A DNA stretch of 27,246 nt from positions 11,567 to 38,812 of the forward strand of contig DGUF01000183.1 in the NCBI GenBank assembly GCA_002394525.1, written 5' to 3'. The stretch's first letter is position 1. Each line of letters starts with the position of its first letter. The notes under the pieces were generated by a model. It made no database searches, was not told where the DNA came from, and saw only the letters and a program-made list of their open reading frames with translations. The DNA is from Lachnospiraceae bacterium UBA4317 (GTDB lineage: Bacteria > Bacillota_A > Clostridia > Lachnospirales > Lachnospiraceae). Below, one piece after another: positions 15,592 through 23,143 of the stretch. Both the position numbers and the translations under genes were made by a program.

Positions 15592-17193
15592 TCACCTGTA
15601 GACAAACTCCATCCGGCCCAGGCGGACATGGTCCCCCTGGTGCATGGTCCTGCTTTCGTTGGGCCTGAGTCTCTCCCCGTTGATCCAGGTCCCGTTGGTG
15701 CTGTTCAGGTCACGGACTGTCATCTTTCCCTCCCGGTCGGTCGAGAATCTGGCATGCATGCGGCTTATACTGCTGTCATCGAGCACAGCGTCCACATAGT
15801 CCCGCATTTTTCCCACCACACAGGGAAGCTCGGTGAGGCTGATCCGCTCCCCTCTGCAGGCTCCGGTGCCGTAGAGTCCCATGGGCTCCCCCGCATCCGG
15901 CCCCAGCAGGCAGGTCTCTCCGGGCAGGGCCAGGGACCGTCCGGGATCCTGCCCGCCGTCGGGACCTCTTTCCGCGGCCGCGGAAAAACCGGAATCACCT
16001 TGAATACCGGTGTAGGGGCTGTATTCATCCCAGCGGACAGGTGGCTTCCCCATAGTTTCTCCGCTGCCGGTATCAATTCCGGATCTGCCGCCATACAGGC
16101 CTTCTCTTCCGGGATTGGCCTCTCCCTTTCTCTTTTCCCTCCCGGCGTCCCCGCCTCTGCGGCCGGCTTCCCCGGCGCCGGCCCTGCCGCGGATCATCCT
16201 GACCAGCAGGATCAATATCAGGGCCGCGCCCGCAAGGGCCAGAAAGCCCCCTCCGGCCCGGGTCAGGAGCAGGGCCTGTTCCGTCAGGCCCTGGAACCTG
16301 CCCGGCAGGACCAGAAGGCCCCCTGCGCCGACCAGGAGGAGACCGGCGGCCAAAAAGCCATAGAGTCCCGGGATGCCCCTTTCCTCCCCGGTATCCGCCG
16401 GGGTCTCCGTGTCTCTTCCCGGAGAGGGACGATCCTCCCTTCCCTCGCGGCCGACAAAGGCCTCCCCGTATTCCGGCACCTGCCGGTTCCTGCCGTCTGC
16501 CTCATAGAAGGGACCTGTATTGGGTCCGGAACCGGCAGGTCCACGGGCAGGGCCGGAAGAAAATACAGGGCCTTCGGGATCCCCTGCCCGTGTGTCCGCA
16601 AAGCCGGGAAAGGATCCGTGCCTGTGTTTCGCCGTCTCCTGTCCGATCCGGATCCCCAGTTCCTCCAGAACCTCCTCCCTGAGCCTGAAGCCGGGCTTCT
16701 CAGCCAGCATGCAGAGTCTGTAGACAAGCGCCGCCGCTCTCTTGTCTTTTCCATCCACCCTGTCCGCCAGGAAGGTGAACAGCCTCTCCCATCCGCCCTC
16801 CTCCACTTCGCCCGGATAGTAGATAAAGGAGCACTCCTGACCCCTGAAATCCACATATATACAGGGCGGATCCAGGACCATATGGGATGCGTCCAGCAGG
16901 TATTCCGTCAGTGTTTTTTCCAGCCTGAGTAGGTCCTCCAGCAGCTTCTCGATATCCGCCCCCCTGATCGGCCTTCTGTCATAAAGGTCCTCCAGGCTCT
17001 GCCGGGAGGTGATATCGTAATACAGATAATCCCGGTTGTCGATACAGCGGCTGCTGCAGGGGAGAAGGCCCCTGATCTGGTTGGCCGCAAGCATCCGGTA
17101 TTGATAATTGTCCCTCAGCTCCCGGGGACATTCCATGACAAGGTAATTGTGTGATGCGTCGCTGTAAAAAGTTCTTTCCTTCTTCTCCTCCAT
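15592..17193 (-). CDS. FHA-domain membrane protein with DUF6382-like N-terminal domain, tad-locus associated
   Basis: N-terminal cytoplasmic domain of about 165 residues resembling DUF6382 (YLVMECP, GLLPCSSRCIDNRDYLYYDIT, LDPPCIYVDFR). A Gly/Pro-rich linker, two membrane segments (about residues 274-296 and 311-334) and a second disordered linker follow. The C-terminal FHA domain carries SSISRMHARF, VRDLNSTNGTWING and HVRLGRMEFVY, the phosphothreonine-binding core. GGGAGGG lies six bases before the ATG. It is last in the tad operon, 223 bp after the small TadE-like frame. FHA domains read Ser/Thr phosphorylation, so it may couple the pilus to a kinase. The domain name is from memory; the FHA call is firm. 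Confidence 0.87.
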   Translation of the reverse strand: MEEKKERTFYSDASHNYLVMECPRELRDNYQYRMLAANQIRGLLPCSSRCIDNRDYLYYDITSRQSLEDLYDRRPIRGADIEKLLEDLLRLEKTLTEYLLDASHMVLDPPCIYVDFRGQECSFIYYPGEVEEGGWERLFTFLADRVDGKDKRAAALVYRLCMLAEKPGFRLREEVLEELGIRIGQETAKHRHGSFPGFADTRAGDPEGPVFSSGPARGPAGSGPNTGPFYEADGRNRQVPEYGEAFVGREGREDRPSPGRDTETPADTGEERGIPGLYGFLAAGLLLVGAGGLLVLPGRFQGLTEQALLLTRAGGGFLALAGAALILILLVRMIRGRAGAGEAGRRGGDAGREKRKGEANPGREGLYGGRSGIDTGSGETMGKPPVRWDEYSPYTGIQGDSGFSAAAERGPDGGQDPGRSLALPGETCLLGPDAGEPMGLYGTGACRGERISLTELPCVVGKMRDYVDAVLDDSSISRMHARFSTDREGKMTVRDLNSTNGTWINGERLRPNESRTMHQGDHVRLGRMEFVYR

Positions 17194-17203
17194 GTTTTTC
17201 CCT

Positions 17204-17417
17204 CCCCTGCAGCGTCACGGACGTTGCTGTCACAGTCCCTTCGGTATGTGCTTCGGTACTGCGATAACAACTTCCGACAATCGTATTCCGATATTTTCGC
17301 CGTTTCACCCGGCTTTTGCATGAACCCCCATGCAAAAGCCCCTCGAATCCGAAGGCTGTGAATAAAAACTCCCGGACCTCTCTCTCGAAGGACGTGTATC
17401 CGTGCCCCTGCAGCGTC
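17204..17417. repeat. 13-bp direct repeats flanking a 188-bp segment before the FHA gene
   Basis: CCCCTGCAGCGTC occurs at 17204-17216, next to the FHA ribosome site, and at 17405-17417, touching the stop of the TadE-like frame. The segment between carries a perfect 11-bp hairpin GGCTTTTGCAT/ATGCAAAAGCC with an eight-base loop (17311-17340) and a repeated CTTCGGTA word. No U-tract or promoter was recognised. Confidence 0.7.
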
Positions 17418-17896
17418 TAAGGCTCCTCCGCGCCGGACGCAGGTCTGGCCCCTGAGGCAAGGTTCAGGATCCTGCGCACTCTGCGGTAATCCCGGGGCGG
17501 GTCCGTCTTCCTCGCCTTTTTCTCAGCATCCAGCCTCCAGGTCCTTTCCCCGTCAAAAACCGGAAGACCAAAGAGCGGAGGCTCCATCTCCCCGCTGCAC
17601 TTCACCCTGATCTCCCTGCCTGAGGAGGCCGCTGTATCCAGACCGGAGAGCATAAACAGCTTCTCCCCCAGCTGCCTGTGGATCTCCTCCGCGCTGACCC
17701 GGTCTGCCTTCCCCTTCTGAATGCTCTGCCGGTAGCTGAGCACATAGGAGTCCTGGGCCAGCACACACCGGTCATAGAGGTAACAGGCCATATAAATGAT
17801 CATCACCAGGATGCATACGACCACTGGCATGATCAGGGCGGCTTCCACCGTAAAATATGCTCCCGCTCCCGCTTTCGGGCCCGCGGCACAGGCACT
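17417..17896 (-). CDS. Small TadE-like pseudopilin; no ordinary start codon in frame
   Basis: The frame encodes the signature YFTVEAALIMPVVV followed by a long membrane helix, MIIYMACYLYDRC, and a hydrophilic C-terminal region of about 110 residues. This is the layout of tad minor pseudopilins matured by prepilin peptidase. The frame is open far upstream, but only as overlap with the prepilin peptidase gene. Between that gene's stop (17899) and TVEAAL it contains no ATG, GTG or TTG. A GTG at 17895 in a different frame would give a plausible basic N-terminus rich in Arg/Lys and would need a -1 shift before TVE. Options are a sequencing indel, a frameshift, or a non-canonical start. The lower bound given is only where overlap ends. 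Confidence 0.65.
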   Translation of the reverse strand, partial: SACAAGPKAGAGAYFTVEAALIMPVVVCILVMIIYMACYLYDRCVLAQDSYVLSYRQSIQKGKADRVSAEEIHRQLGEKLFMLSGLDTAASSGREIRVKCSGEMEPPLFGLPVFDGERTWRLDAEKKARKTDPPRDYRRVRRILNLASGARPASGAEEP

Positions 17897-17898
17897 GT

Positions 17899-18369
17899 TT
17901 ACCGGCTGGCGGCAAGGACCAGGATCCAGGCCAGGCCCGCAAAGGTGAGAAAGGGCATGCGCGTCTTCCCTTTGACTTTTCCAAGTGCCAGTAACAGGAT
18001 CCCGCAGACACAGGTCAGAGACAGGGAGGCCATGAGCAGGATCCAGGCCGGGCCGGGGCCCAGCATGGCCCCGGCTGCCAGAAAGCAGAGCCCGTCTCCT
18101 GATCCGGCGGCCTCCTTTGCGGCTGCGCAGATGAGGAGCAGCAGGATCCCCGGCAGCATTCCCGCGGCGAACAGGATCATATCCAGGCTGCCGTCCGCCA
18201 GGGCCGGAAGATCCAGAACAGCTGCAGCGGCGCCGGCCAGAGCTGACAGGGGGATGCTGATCCTGCGGACCCGGAGGTCCTGCAGGGCACAAATCCCCAG
18301 ATAGACAGAGAACAGGATCAGGCGGCAGACAGCAGTTGCCGCCATCCCTTCCGGTATGAGTCCAGTCAT
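17899..18369 (-). CDS. Prepilin peptidase, A24 family (TadV/CpaA-like), second copy
   Basis: Small membrane aspartyl protease that removes leader peptides from pilins. About five membrane segments are visible. The two catalytic aspartates are in ALQDLRVRRIS near residue 30 and in GSGDGLCFL near residue 92, the GxGD motif. Length (156 aa) is typical of TadV. AGGAGGG lies 11 bases before the ATG; a TTG at 18376 is the alternative start. It sits between a TadE-like gene and the small TadE-like frame, and a different peptidase is encoded at the head of the same locus. Confidence 0.85.
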   Translation of the reverse strand: MTGLIPEGMAATAVCRLILFSVYLGICALQDLRVRRISIPLSALAGAAAAVLDLPALADGSLDMILFAAGMLPGILLLLICAAAKEAAGSGDGLCFLAAGAMLGPGPAWILLMASLSLTCVCGILLLALGKVKGKTRMPFLTFAGLAWILVLAASR

Positions 18370-18400
18370 TGATCAAGTTTCCCTCCTCTCTCCTGCGGCC

Positions 18401-18423
18401 CCCGGATCAGATGCAGATCCGGG
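18401..18423. other. 8-bp stem-loop between TadE-like and prepilin peptidase genes
   Basis: CCCGGATC / GATCCGGG around a seven-base loop lies just upstream of the peptidase ribosome site, inside the 147-bp gap 18370-18516. No U-tract; possibly an mRNA stability element. Confidence 0.45.
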
Positions 18424-18516
18424 CCCGTCTGTATTGCGGATCTCCTGCCAGTGTCCGCCTGCTTCCGCAATTTTATCAGAGCCGGTCTGTCCCGGCGGAT
18501 CCCCGCGGGTCCTTTG

Positions 18517-19452
18517 TCAGTGGGCACCTCCGCATTTGGGGCAGGGGCGCAGGTGCTGCGCCGCCTCCTGCGCGGATTCCTCGTGGGTCGTCCTGGTGAT
18601 CCGCGAGCAGTGAGCCGAGCTGTGAAAGCGGTTTCCGTCCGGCGTGATGAAGACCTTCCCGCTCTTTGACGGATGGCAGTACTCACAGGCATGGTAGATG
18701 GATCCGTCGTTGGCCCTCAGATGGCCCAGGTCCGAGGCATCCACCTCATGGACATGCGGCTTCAGGTAGACGCAGTCCGGGTCCTTGTGATAGACCACCC
18801 CGTTCTCCGCGACGATGACCGATTCCCCACCTGCCTCCTCCCCCGTCCCGCTGTCCGCCGCCCCGGCCCCGCTGCCGATCTCATAGCCGGTCCAGGCATG
18901 CGCGTAATAGGTATTGCGCATGGAAAAATCCGGTCCGCAGATGATGGGGATGAAGGGCCTGGTCCTGTAATCCGCGTGCAGCTCCACAATGCCGCTCTCG
19001 GACAGGATCCGGGACCGCAGAAGGGAAATGCCGGAGCTGCCGCCCCGCAGGCAGGTGTTGTTCATATAGGCGGAGCCCAGATGATTTCTGACCTCCCCCG
19101 CGGCAAAGGCCAGGGACAGAATGTCCCCGCCCGGAATGTCCGGGGCACTCTCCCCGCCCTCTCCAGTTTCCCCCTTCGCGAACTCCCGGTACCAGGCATA
19201 TTCGCAGATTCTGTCCCCTGCCTGCTGCAGGGCCGCGTCGACATTGCTCTGCAGGCGGATCATATCCAGAAGAAAGAGCACATTGAATATAAAAAAGAGA
19301 AAAAGCGGCAATACCAGGGCCGCCTCCACCGTCATGCCGGCCTGCAGTCCTTTTTTCCCGGCAGGACCCGCATCCTTTTTTCTAAAAAGAGCGATGCCTT
19401 TTTGATTCGGCCCCTTTCTGATGTTTTCTGCCCGGAGTAACCTGTTTTCCAT
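18517..19452 (-). CDS. TadE-like protein with two C-terminal Cys/His (zinc-ribbon-like) motifs
   Basis: A pilin-like membrane segment with MTVEAALVLPLFLFFIF begins at residue 40, followed by an extracellular region. The C-terminal third carries two similar modules of pattern Y/F-H-x4-C then C-x2-C. The first runs from VVYHKDPDC to CEYC (about residues 218-260). The second runs from RFHSSAHC to CPKC (about 270-308). These should bind a metal, probably zinc, outside the cell. GGGGAGG lies nine or ten bases before the ATG at 19452; a GTG four codons earlier overlaps the ribosome site. A 19-bp inverted repeat encloses this start. Role: probably minor pilin or adhesive tip of the tad pilus, by family inference. 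Confidence 0.82.
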   Translation of the reverse strand: MENRLLRAENIRKGPNQKGIALFRKKDAGPAGKKGLQAGMTVEAALVLPLFLFFIFNVLFLLDMIRLQSNVDAALQQAGDRICEYAWYREFAKGETGEGGESAPDIPGGDILSLAFAAGEVRNHLGSAYMNNTCLRGGSSGISLLRSRILSESGIVELHADYRTRPFIPIICGPDFSMRNTYYAHAWTGYEIGSGAGAADSGTGEEAGGESVIVAENGVVYHKDPDCVYLKPHVHEVDASDLGHLRANDGSIYHACEYCHPSKSGKVFITPDGNRFHSSAHCSRITRTTHEESAQEAAQHLRPCPKCGGAH

Positions 19453-19488
19453 CGCTGTAATCACCTCCCCAAAAAGGCATCGCTCTTT
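19386..19488 (-). promoter_or_regulatory. Perfect 19-bp inverted repeat enclosing a ribosome site and start codon
   Basis: On the minus strand, AAAGAGCGATGCCTTTTTG (19470-19488) is the exact reverse complement of the arm at 19386-19404. The 65-base loop contains the Shine-Dalgarno GGGGAGG and the ATG of the TadE-like gene. The downstream arm encodes KGIALF. As RNA this is a long stable stem immediately flanking the ribosome site, suited to translational control. Confidence 0.85.
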
Positions 19489-19556
19489 CCGCCGGGTCCC
19501 TGCCGGCCACGGTCCTTTGCGGGCTGCGGGCCGCCTGGTCCTGTCAGTTCCTTCTT

Positions 19557-21053
19557 TCAGTTATATCCCTCGCTCTTGACCAGCTCGAACGAATATCCGA
19601 ACCTGCTCGTGACAGAGGCCGTCATGGAAAAGGCATCCGCGCACCAGTCCATGCAGAACCCGCTGTTGCCCTCCGTCATCCGTATATCCATCTCCATGAT
19701 GTCCATGGTCCGGATACTTTTGACAGAGCTTCCCTCCAGGAACAGGAGTCCCTGCAGGTAATCCGTGTAGAGGAGACCTGTCCCGGCTCCGCTCCCCGCG
19801 ACCGCATCCTCCGGGGCCAGAAGGCCAAGGAAGGAGGTCCGCCAGGTCTCAGGCGTCTTTTGAAGCGGCACCCTCCCCCCGTCAAAGAGGGTGCGCAGGT
19901 CCCGGATGCTCTCCAGGTATGCCCAGGAAAAGAGCAGGACATTTTTGAAGAGCTCCGCCAGCTGGGGGCTGAAGAGGACCAGGGAGACCAGGACCGCCAC
20001 GGCCTGGGCCTGCGCGCCGCGGGCCGTATCGGAAAAAATACTGGCACAGTTGGAGGCCATCCGGATCAGGAAGAGCCTCTCGGCCGTCTTTTCCAGATTT
20101 TCCATATCTGTCTCCCTGCCGCACAGTATGTATTCCAGCTGGTATTTCAGCCTTCCCTTCTCCAGAGGACGGGTGTAGCAGCCGCACTTTTCTCCCAGAT
20201 AGAGGTCAAAAACCGCCTCATCCGCCCGGGGATATCCATGGGAATTGTCCGGACGGAGCCCGTCTCCGTAGTGGATTCCCCTCCCGGACAGGAGATTTGT
20301 GCCAGCCACTGCCTGTGAGATCCCGGACGTATCCCCGAAGATCTGGCGCAGGATGGGAAGCAGGCGGAACTGGTCCATGGCCTCCACGGCCTCCTGCGCA
20401 GTCTCATCTCCCTCCTCTCTTGCTTCTCTGCGCTCCTGTGCTGTGTACTCTTTTTTTGCTTTTTCCTTCGCCTCCCGGATTCCCTCCCGGAGGTCCTCTC
20501 CCGCCTCCTTTCTCTTTTCCTCCCAGACGGCCCCGTCCTCCAGCATGCCCTGCCAGACAGATGTATCCGGCAGGATCTCCGCCAGGACTTCCCCTCCCGG
20601 CGCCGCCGTCATATAGGCAAAGACCTGCTCCCGCAGGGCCTGCGCCCGGTCATCCGCCGCAAAGCGGGCGGCATCCAGTGTCAGGCCGGCCAGGGAGGTC
20701 CCCGTGAAATCCCCCTTCAGGCCGAAACCGGGAGCGGGCTCCGCGGTCAGATTTTTCTCCATATAGGTCTGCAGATGCTGACGCAGGTTTTCCACAGATC
20801 CCGTCCCAGTCCCGTAGGAGGTGTCGATAAAATACAGGTCATACTGGCGGAGGAGTTCGCGGTGGAACTCCCCCAGAACAGAGCGGACCGCAATATTGCC
20901 CGCAGTTTCCGTCTTCATGCGGACCGCGTTGATCCTGGCCCCTTCTACCAGCACCAGGATCAGGGACAGGAGGACCGTGATGGTCAGGGCCAGAAAGACA
21001 GTCAGGTATCCCCCGGCATACAGCTTCTGCTTCGCCCTCTCTTTTTCCTTCAT
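19557..21053 (-). CDS. DUF5702-like TadG-type membrane protein
   Basis: One N-terminal membrane segment (GGYLTVFLALTITVLLSLILVLVEGA, given here only in part as TVFLALTITVLLSLILVL) is followed by a large exported domain of about 450 residues. The transmembrane start, the early REL-LRQYDLYFIDTSYG and the tad location match the DUF5702 family of clostridial tad loci. A charged Glu/Lys/Arg coiled coil is near residues 180-220. The first segment resembles TadG-like proteins that start with a pilin-like helix. GGGGGAGG lies five bases before the ATG, 21 bases after the Flp pilin stop. Its structural role in the pilus is unknown. Confidence 0.8.
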   Translation of the reverse strand: MKEKERAKQKLYAGGYLTVFLALTITVLLSLILVLVEGARINAVRMKTETAGNIAVRSVLGEFHRELLRQYDLYFIDTSYGTGTGSVENLRQHLQTYMEKNLTAEPAPGFGLKGDFTGTSLAGLTLDAARFAADDRAQALREQVFAYMTAAPGGEVLAEILPDTSVWQGMLEDGAVWEEKRKEAGEDLREGIREAKEKAKKEYTAQERREAREEGDETAQEAVEAMDQFRLLPILRQIFGDTSGISQAVAGTNLLSGRGIHYGDGLRPDNSHGYPRADEAVFDLYLGEKCGCYTRPLEKGRLKYQLEYILCGRETDMENLEKTAERLFLIRMASNCASIFSDTARGAQAQAVAVLVSLVLFSPQLAELFKNVLLFSWAYLESIRDLRTLFDGGRVPLQKTPETWRTSFLGLLAPEDAVAGSGAGTGLLYTDYLQGLLFLEGSSVKSIRTMDIMEMDIRMTEGNSGFCMDWCADAFSMTASVTSRFGYSFELVKSEGYN

Positions 21054-21074
21054 CCTGTCCTCCCCCTTTCGCGG

Positions 21075-21278
21075 TCAGACCGCCGGTCCGATCCGGCCGG
21101 CCCGGCCGATGATCTTGTTGCTGTCTGTTGTGATCTTTTTGAATATCTTGTTGACCAGGTCGTTGATCTGCTTTTTGAAGACAATGACCAGGCCGATCAG
21201 GACGACGATGATCAGTATGATCTCCACCGTCCCCATTCCGGATTCATCCCTCCAGAATTCCTTTAAGACTCTACCCAT
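21075..21278 (-). CDS. flp: Flp1-like type IVb major pilin
   Basis: 67-aa prepilin of the Flp1-like family, the main subunit of the tad pilus. A 14-residue charged leader ends in Gly. The processed protein would begin MGTVE, with Glu at position +5, and enters the hydrophobic helix IILIIVVLIGLVIVF. A short basic tail follows. GGAGG is six bases before the ATG. It sits in the usual place after TadC and before the TadE/G genes. The 122-bp gap upstream holds two GCCGGATGTT words and an A/T-rich run but no clear promoter. Confidence 0.92.
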   Translation of the reverse strand: MGRVLKEFWRDESGMGTVEIILIIVVLIGLVIVFKKQINDLVNKIFKKITTDSNKIIGRAGRIGPAV

Positions 21279-21400
21279 ATCCTTCCTCCCTTTCTATGGT
21301 GCTTTTTTGAACAGCTGCCGGCAGAAAAGACCCTCCTTTCTCCAAAAAAACATCCGGCTTCAAAAGTAACATCCGGCAGCAGTGCTTTTGTAACCGGTTC

Positions 21401-23104
21401 TCACATGGCAAAGCTGAAATATGCCGGCACGATAATGATCAGCATCGTGATCCCCAGCATGATCATCATGGGAAAGAGGAGCTTTGTGCCCGCCTCCTCC
21501 CCCAGCTCTCTCGCAAGATTTTTCCTTTCCTCGAAGGCATTCTGCGCCTCCTCCTGCAGTACATCCAGAAGCGTATCATTTCCTCTGCGGAGATTCTGGA
21601 CCAGGAGGCTGCACAGCTTTGTGTACTGGCGCGACCGGCATCTGCGCCCGAAGTGCATGTAGGCTTCGGCCTCAGCCACCCCGCTGTCCAGTTCATTGCA
21701 TACCAGCAGGATCTCCTCTCCCAGATACCGCCCGTTCTCCCTTCTGCCCCGCTTCCTGTCTGCAGGGTCGTTGGTTTGGGCCAGGTAGTCCGCCCCGCAT
21801 TTGTAAAAGATATTCCGGACGCTCATCCCGGCTCCCAGATACAATACGATCCTGCTGATCAGCTGCGGATAGTCGATCGCGAGCTGGCGGCTCCTCTCGA
21901 TGGTCCTCTCGTGGAGTCTGCGGCCCATGATATACCAGGCCGACACACATACCAGCAGGGCCAGCAGCAGAAATCCCGGACTCAGGTCCTCGACCTTTTC
22001 CTCCCAGGAGAGGGCAAGTCCGGCCGCTCCCGACGGGACCACAAAGGTCTGGTCCACGGAGCTCTCCCTCTCAGCCGCCTTCAGGGCCTCCGTGATCTTT
22101 TCTCGCGTCCGGGTCTCCTCATCCCGGACCGGTGCCCGCACTGTAAAGTGCATTTTCTTTTCAAAACGGTAATCGGCATAGGTCAGAAAGACCGTCAGGT
22201 CCACCTGCTCCGCCTGTTCCTCTCCGTAATCGCTGTTAAAGATGCTGCCATCTGTATCCAGGACCGAATAGCGGCTGCTCTCCCAGCCCAGGACAAAGGG
22301 CTCCGCATCCTCCGCCGCGGGCATGCTGAGCGGATACCGGATCTCCGCCGGGTCCCGGTTCTCACCCAGCAGGCAGCCGGGATACTGGTCCAGGATCTCC
22401 TGCGCCCGCGCCTGCGCCTCCTGCCAGGTCAGCTGCCGGGCATGGACCGTGAAGGAATATGTTCCGTAATCCTTCTTTTCCTCCTGTTTTCCTTTTTCTT
22501 CTTTCAGGAAAGAATCTTGTCCGGAGGAAGTTCTCCCGGAGGACACTTCCCCGGGGGATGTTTCCCCGGACTCCTCTTTCCCGGAGGATGCTGCCCCGGA
22601 CGGAAGCAGGGCTTTTGCTCCTGCTCCCTCCTCTTCCCGGACAGGTCTTGCCAGCAGGCTGACCCTCCGGTCCTCCCCTCCGGCGGGGGCCCTCTCTATG
22701 GTCCCGTCCTCCCTCAGAAGGCCGGAGCGCAGGGACGCGAAGTGGAGCGCCCCCGCCAGCGTGATCCCGGCGATGATCAGGAGCAGGAGTTTCTCGGCCC
22801 TTTCTATCCTGTACAGGACTTCCCTGCGGCGGGCTTTCTGGACCGGATACAGAACGGCCAGATCGCTGCGCAGGCCCTCCTCTCCCGGAATGGGAAGCTC
22901 CCGGCCTCCGCGCCGGAGTTTTTCCCGGAATTCATACAGCTTTCTGCACAGAAAGACAGCCATTCTCCTCAGCGGCAGCAGGACGGGGGGATCCCGGGCA
23001 AAGGCCGGCACCTCCTCTCTGCGGGCCAGGACCCCCAGGGCCAAGAAGCCTCCCGCGAGCACAATATATAAGCCGGAATACAGCAGCCCTGTCACCTTGT
23101 TCAT
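21401..23104 (-). CDS. tadC: TadC-like type II/IV secretion inner-membrane protein with large extracytoplasmic domain
   Basis: The C-terminal 180 residues are a TadC-type T2SF domain. They hold the cytoplasmic helices QLAIDYPQLISRIVLYLGAG and FEERKNLARELGEEAGTKLLFPM, then a final membrane segment. Before it lie two membrane segments (about residues 6-27 and 108-126), a Ser/Gly/Glu low-complexity stretch encoded by CCGGA-rich repeats (22505-22620), and a domain of about 150 residues probably outside the membrane. A third membrane segment precedes the T2SF part. Ordinary TadC is about 300 aa, so about 250 residues are additional. GGAGGAG lies six bases before the ATG. It follows tadB by 39 bp. 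Function in pilus assembly is from family and order. Confidence 0.85.
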   Translation of the reverse strand: MNKVTGLLYSGLYIVLAGGFLALGVLARREEVPAFARDPPVLLPLRRMAVFLCRKLYEFREKLRRGGRELPIPGEEGLRSDLAVLYPVQKARRREVLYRIERAEKLLLLIIAGITLAGALHFASLRSGLLREDGTIERAPAGGEDRRVSLLARPVREEEGAGAKALLPSGAASSGKEESGETSPGEVSSGRTSSGQDSFLKEEKGKQEEKKDYGTYSFTVHARQLTWQEAQARAQEILDQYPGCLLGENRDPAEIRYPLSMPAAEDAEPFVLGWESSRYSVLDTDGSIFNSDYGEEQAEQVDLTVFLTYADYRFEKKMHFTVRAPVRDEETRTREKITEALKAAERESSVDQTFVVPSGAAGLALSWEEKVEDLSPGFLLLALLVCVSAWYIMGRRLHERTIERSRQLAIDYPQLISRIVLYLGAGMSVRNIFYKCGADYLAQTNDPADRKRGRRENGRYLGEEILLVCNELDSGVAEAEAYMHFGRRCRSRQYTKLCSLLVQNLRRGNDTLLDVLQEEAQNAFEERKNLARELGEEAGTKLLFPMMIMLGITMLIIIVPAYFSFAM

Positions 23105-23143
23105 ATCAGTCTCCTCCTCTCCCTTCCCCTTTCTTTCGCAGCC

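Noticed and set aside
15520..16932. 470-aa + strand open frame opposite the FHA gene
   Set aside because: Shadow of the FHA-domain coding strand; no domain, no ribosome site.
21653..23071. 472-aa open frame on the + strand opposite tadC
   Set aside because: GC-rich antisense shadow; composition is low-complexity Pro/Gly/Arg, no ribosome site, and the opposite strand encodes a recognisable TadC.
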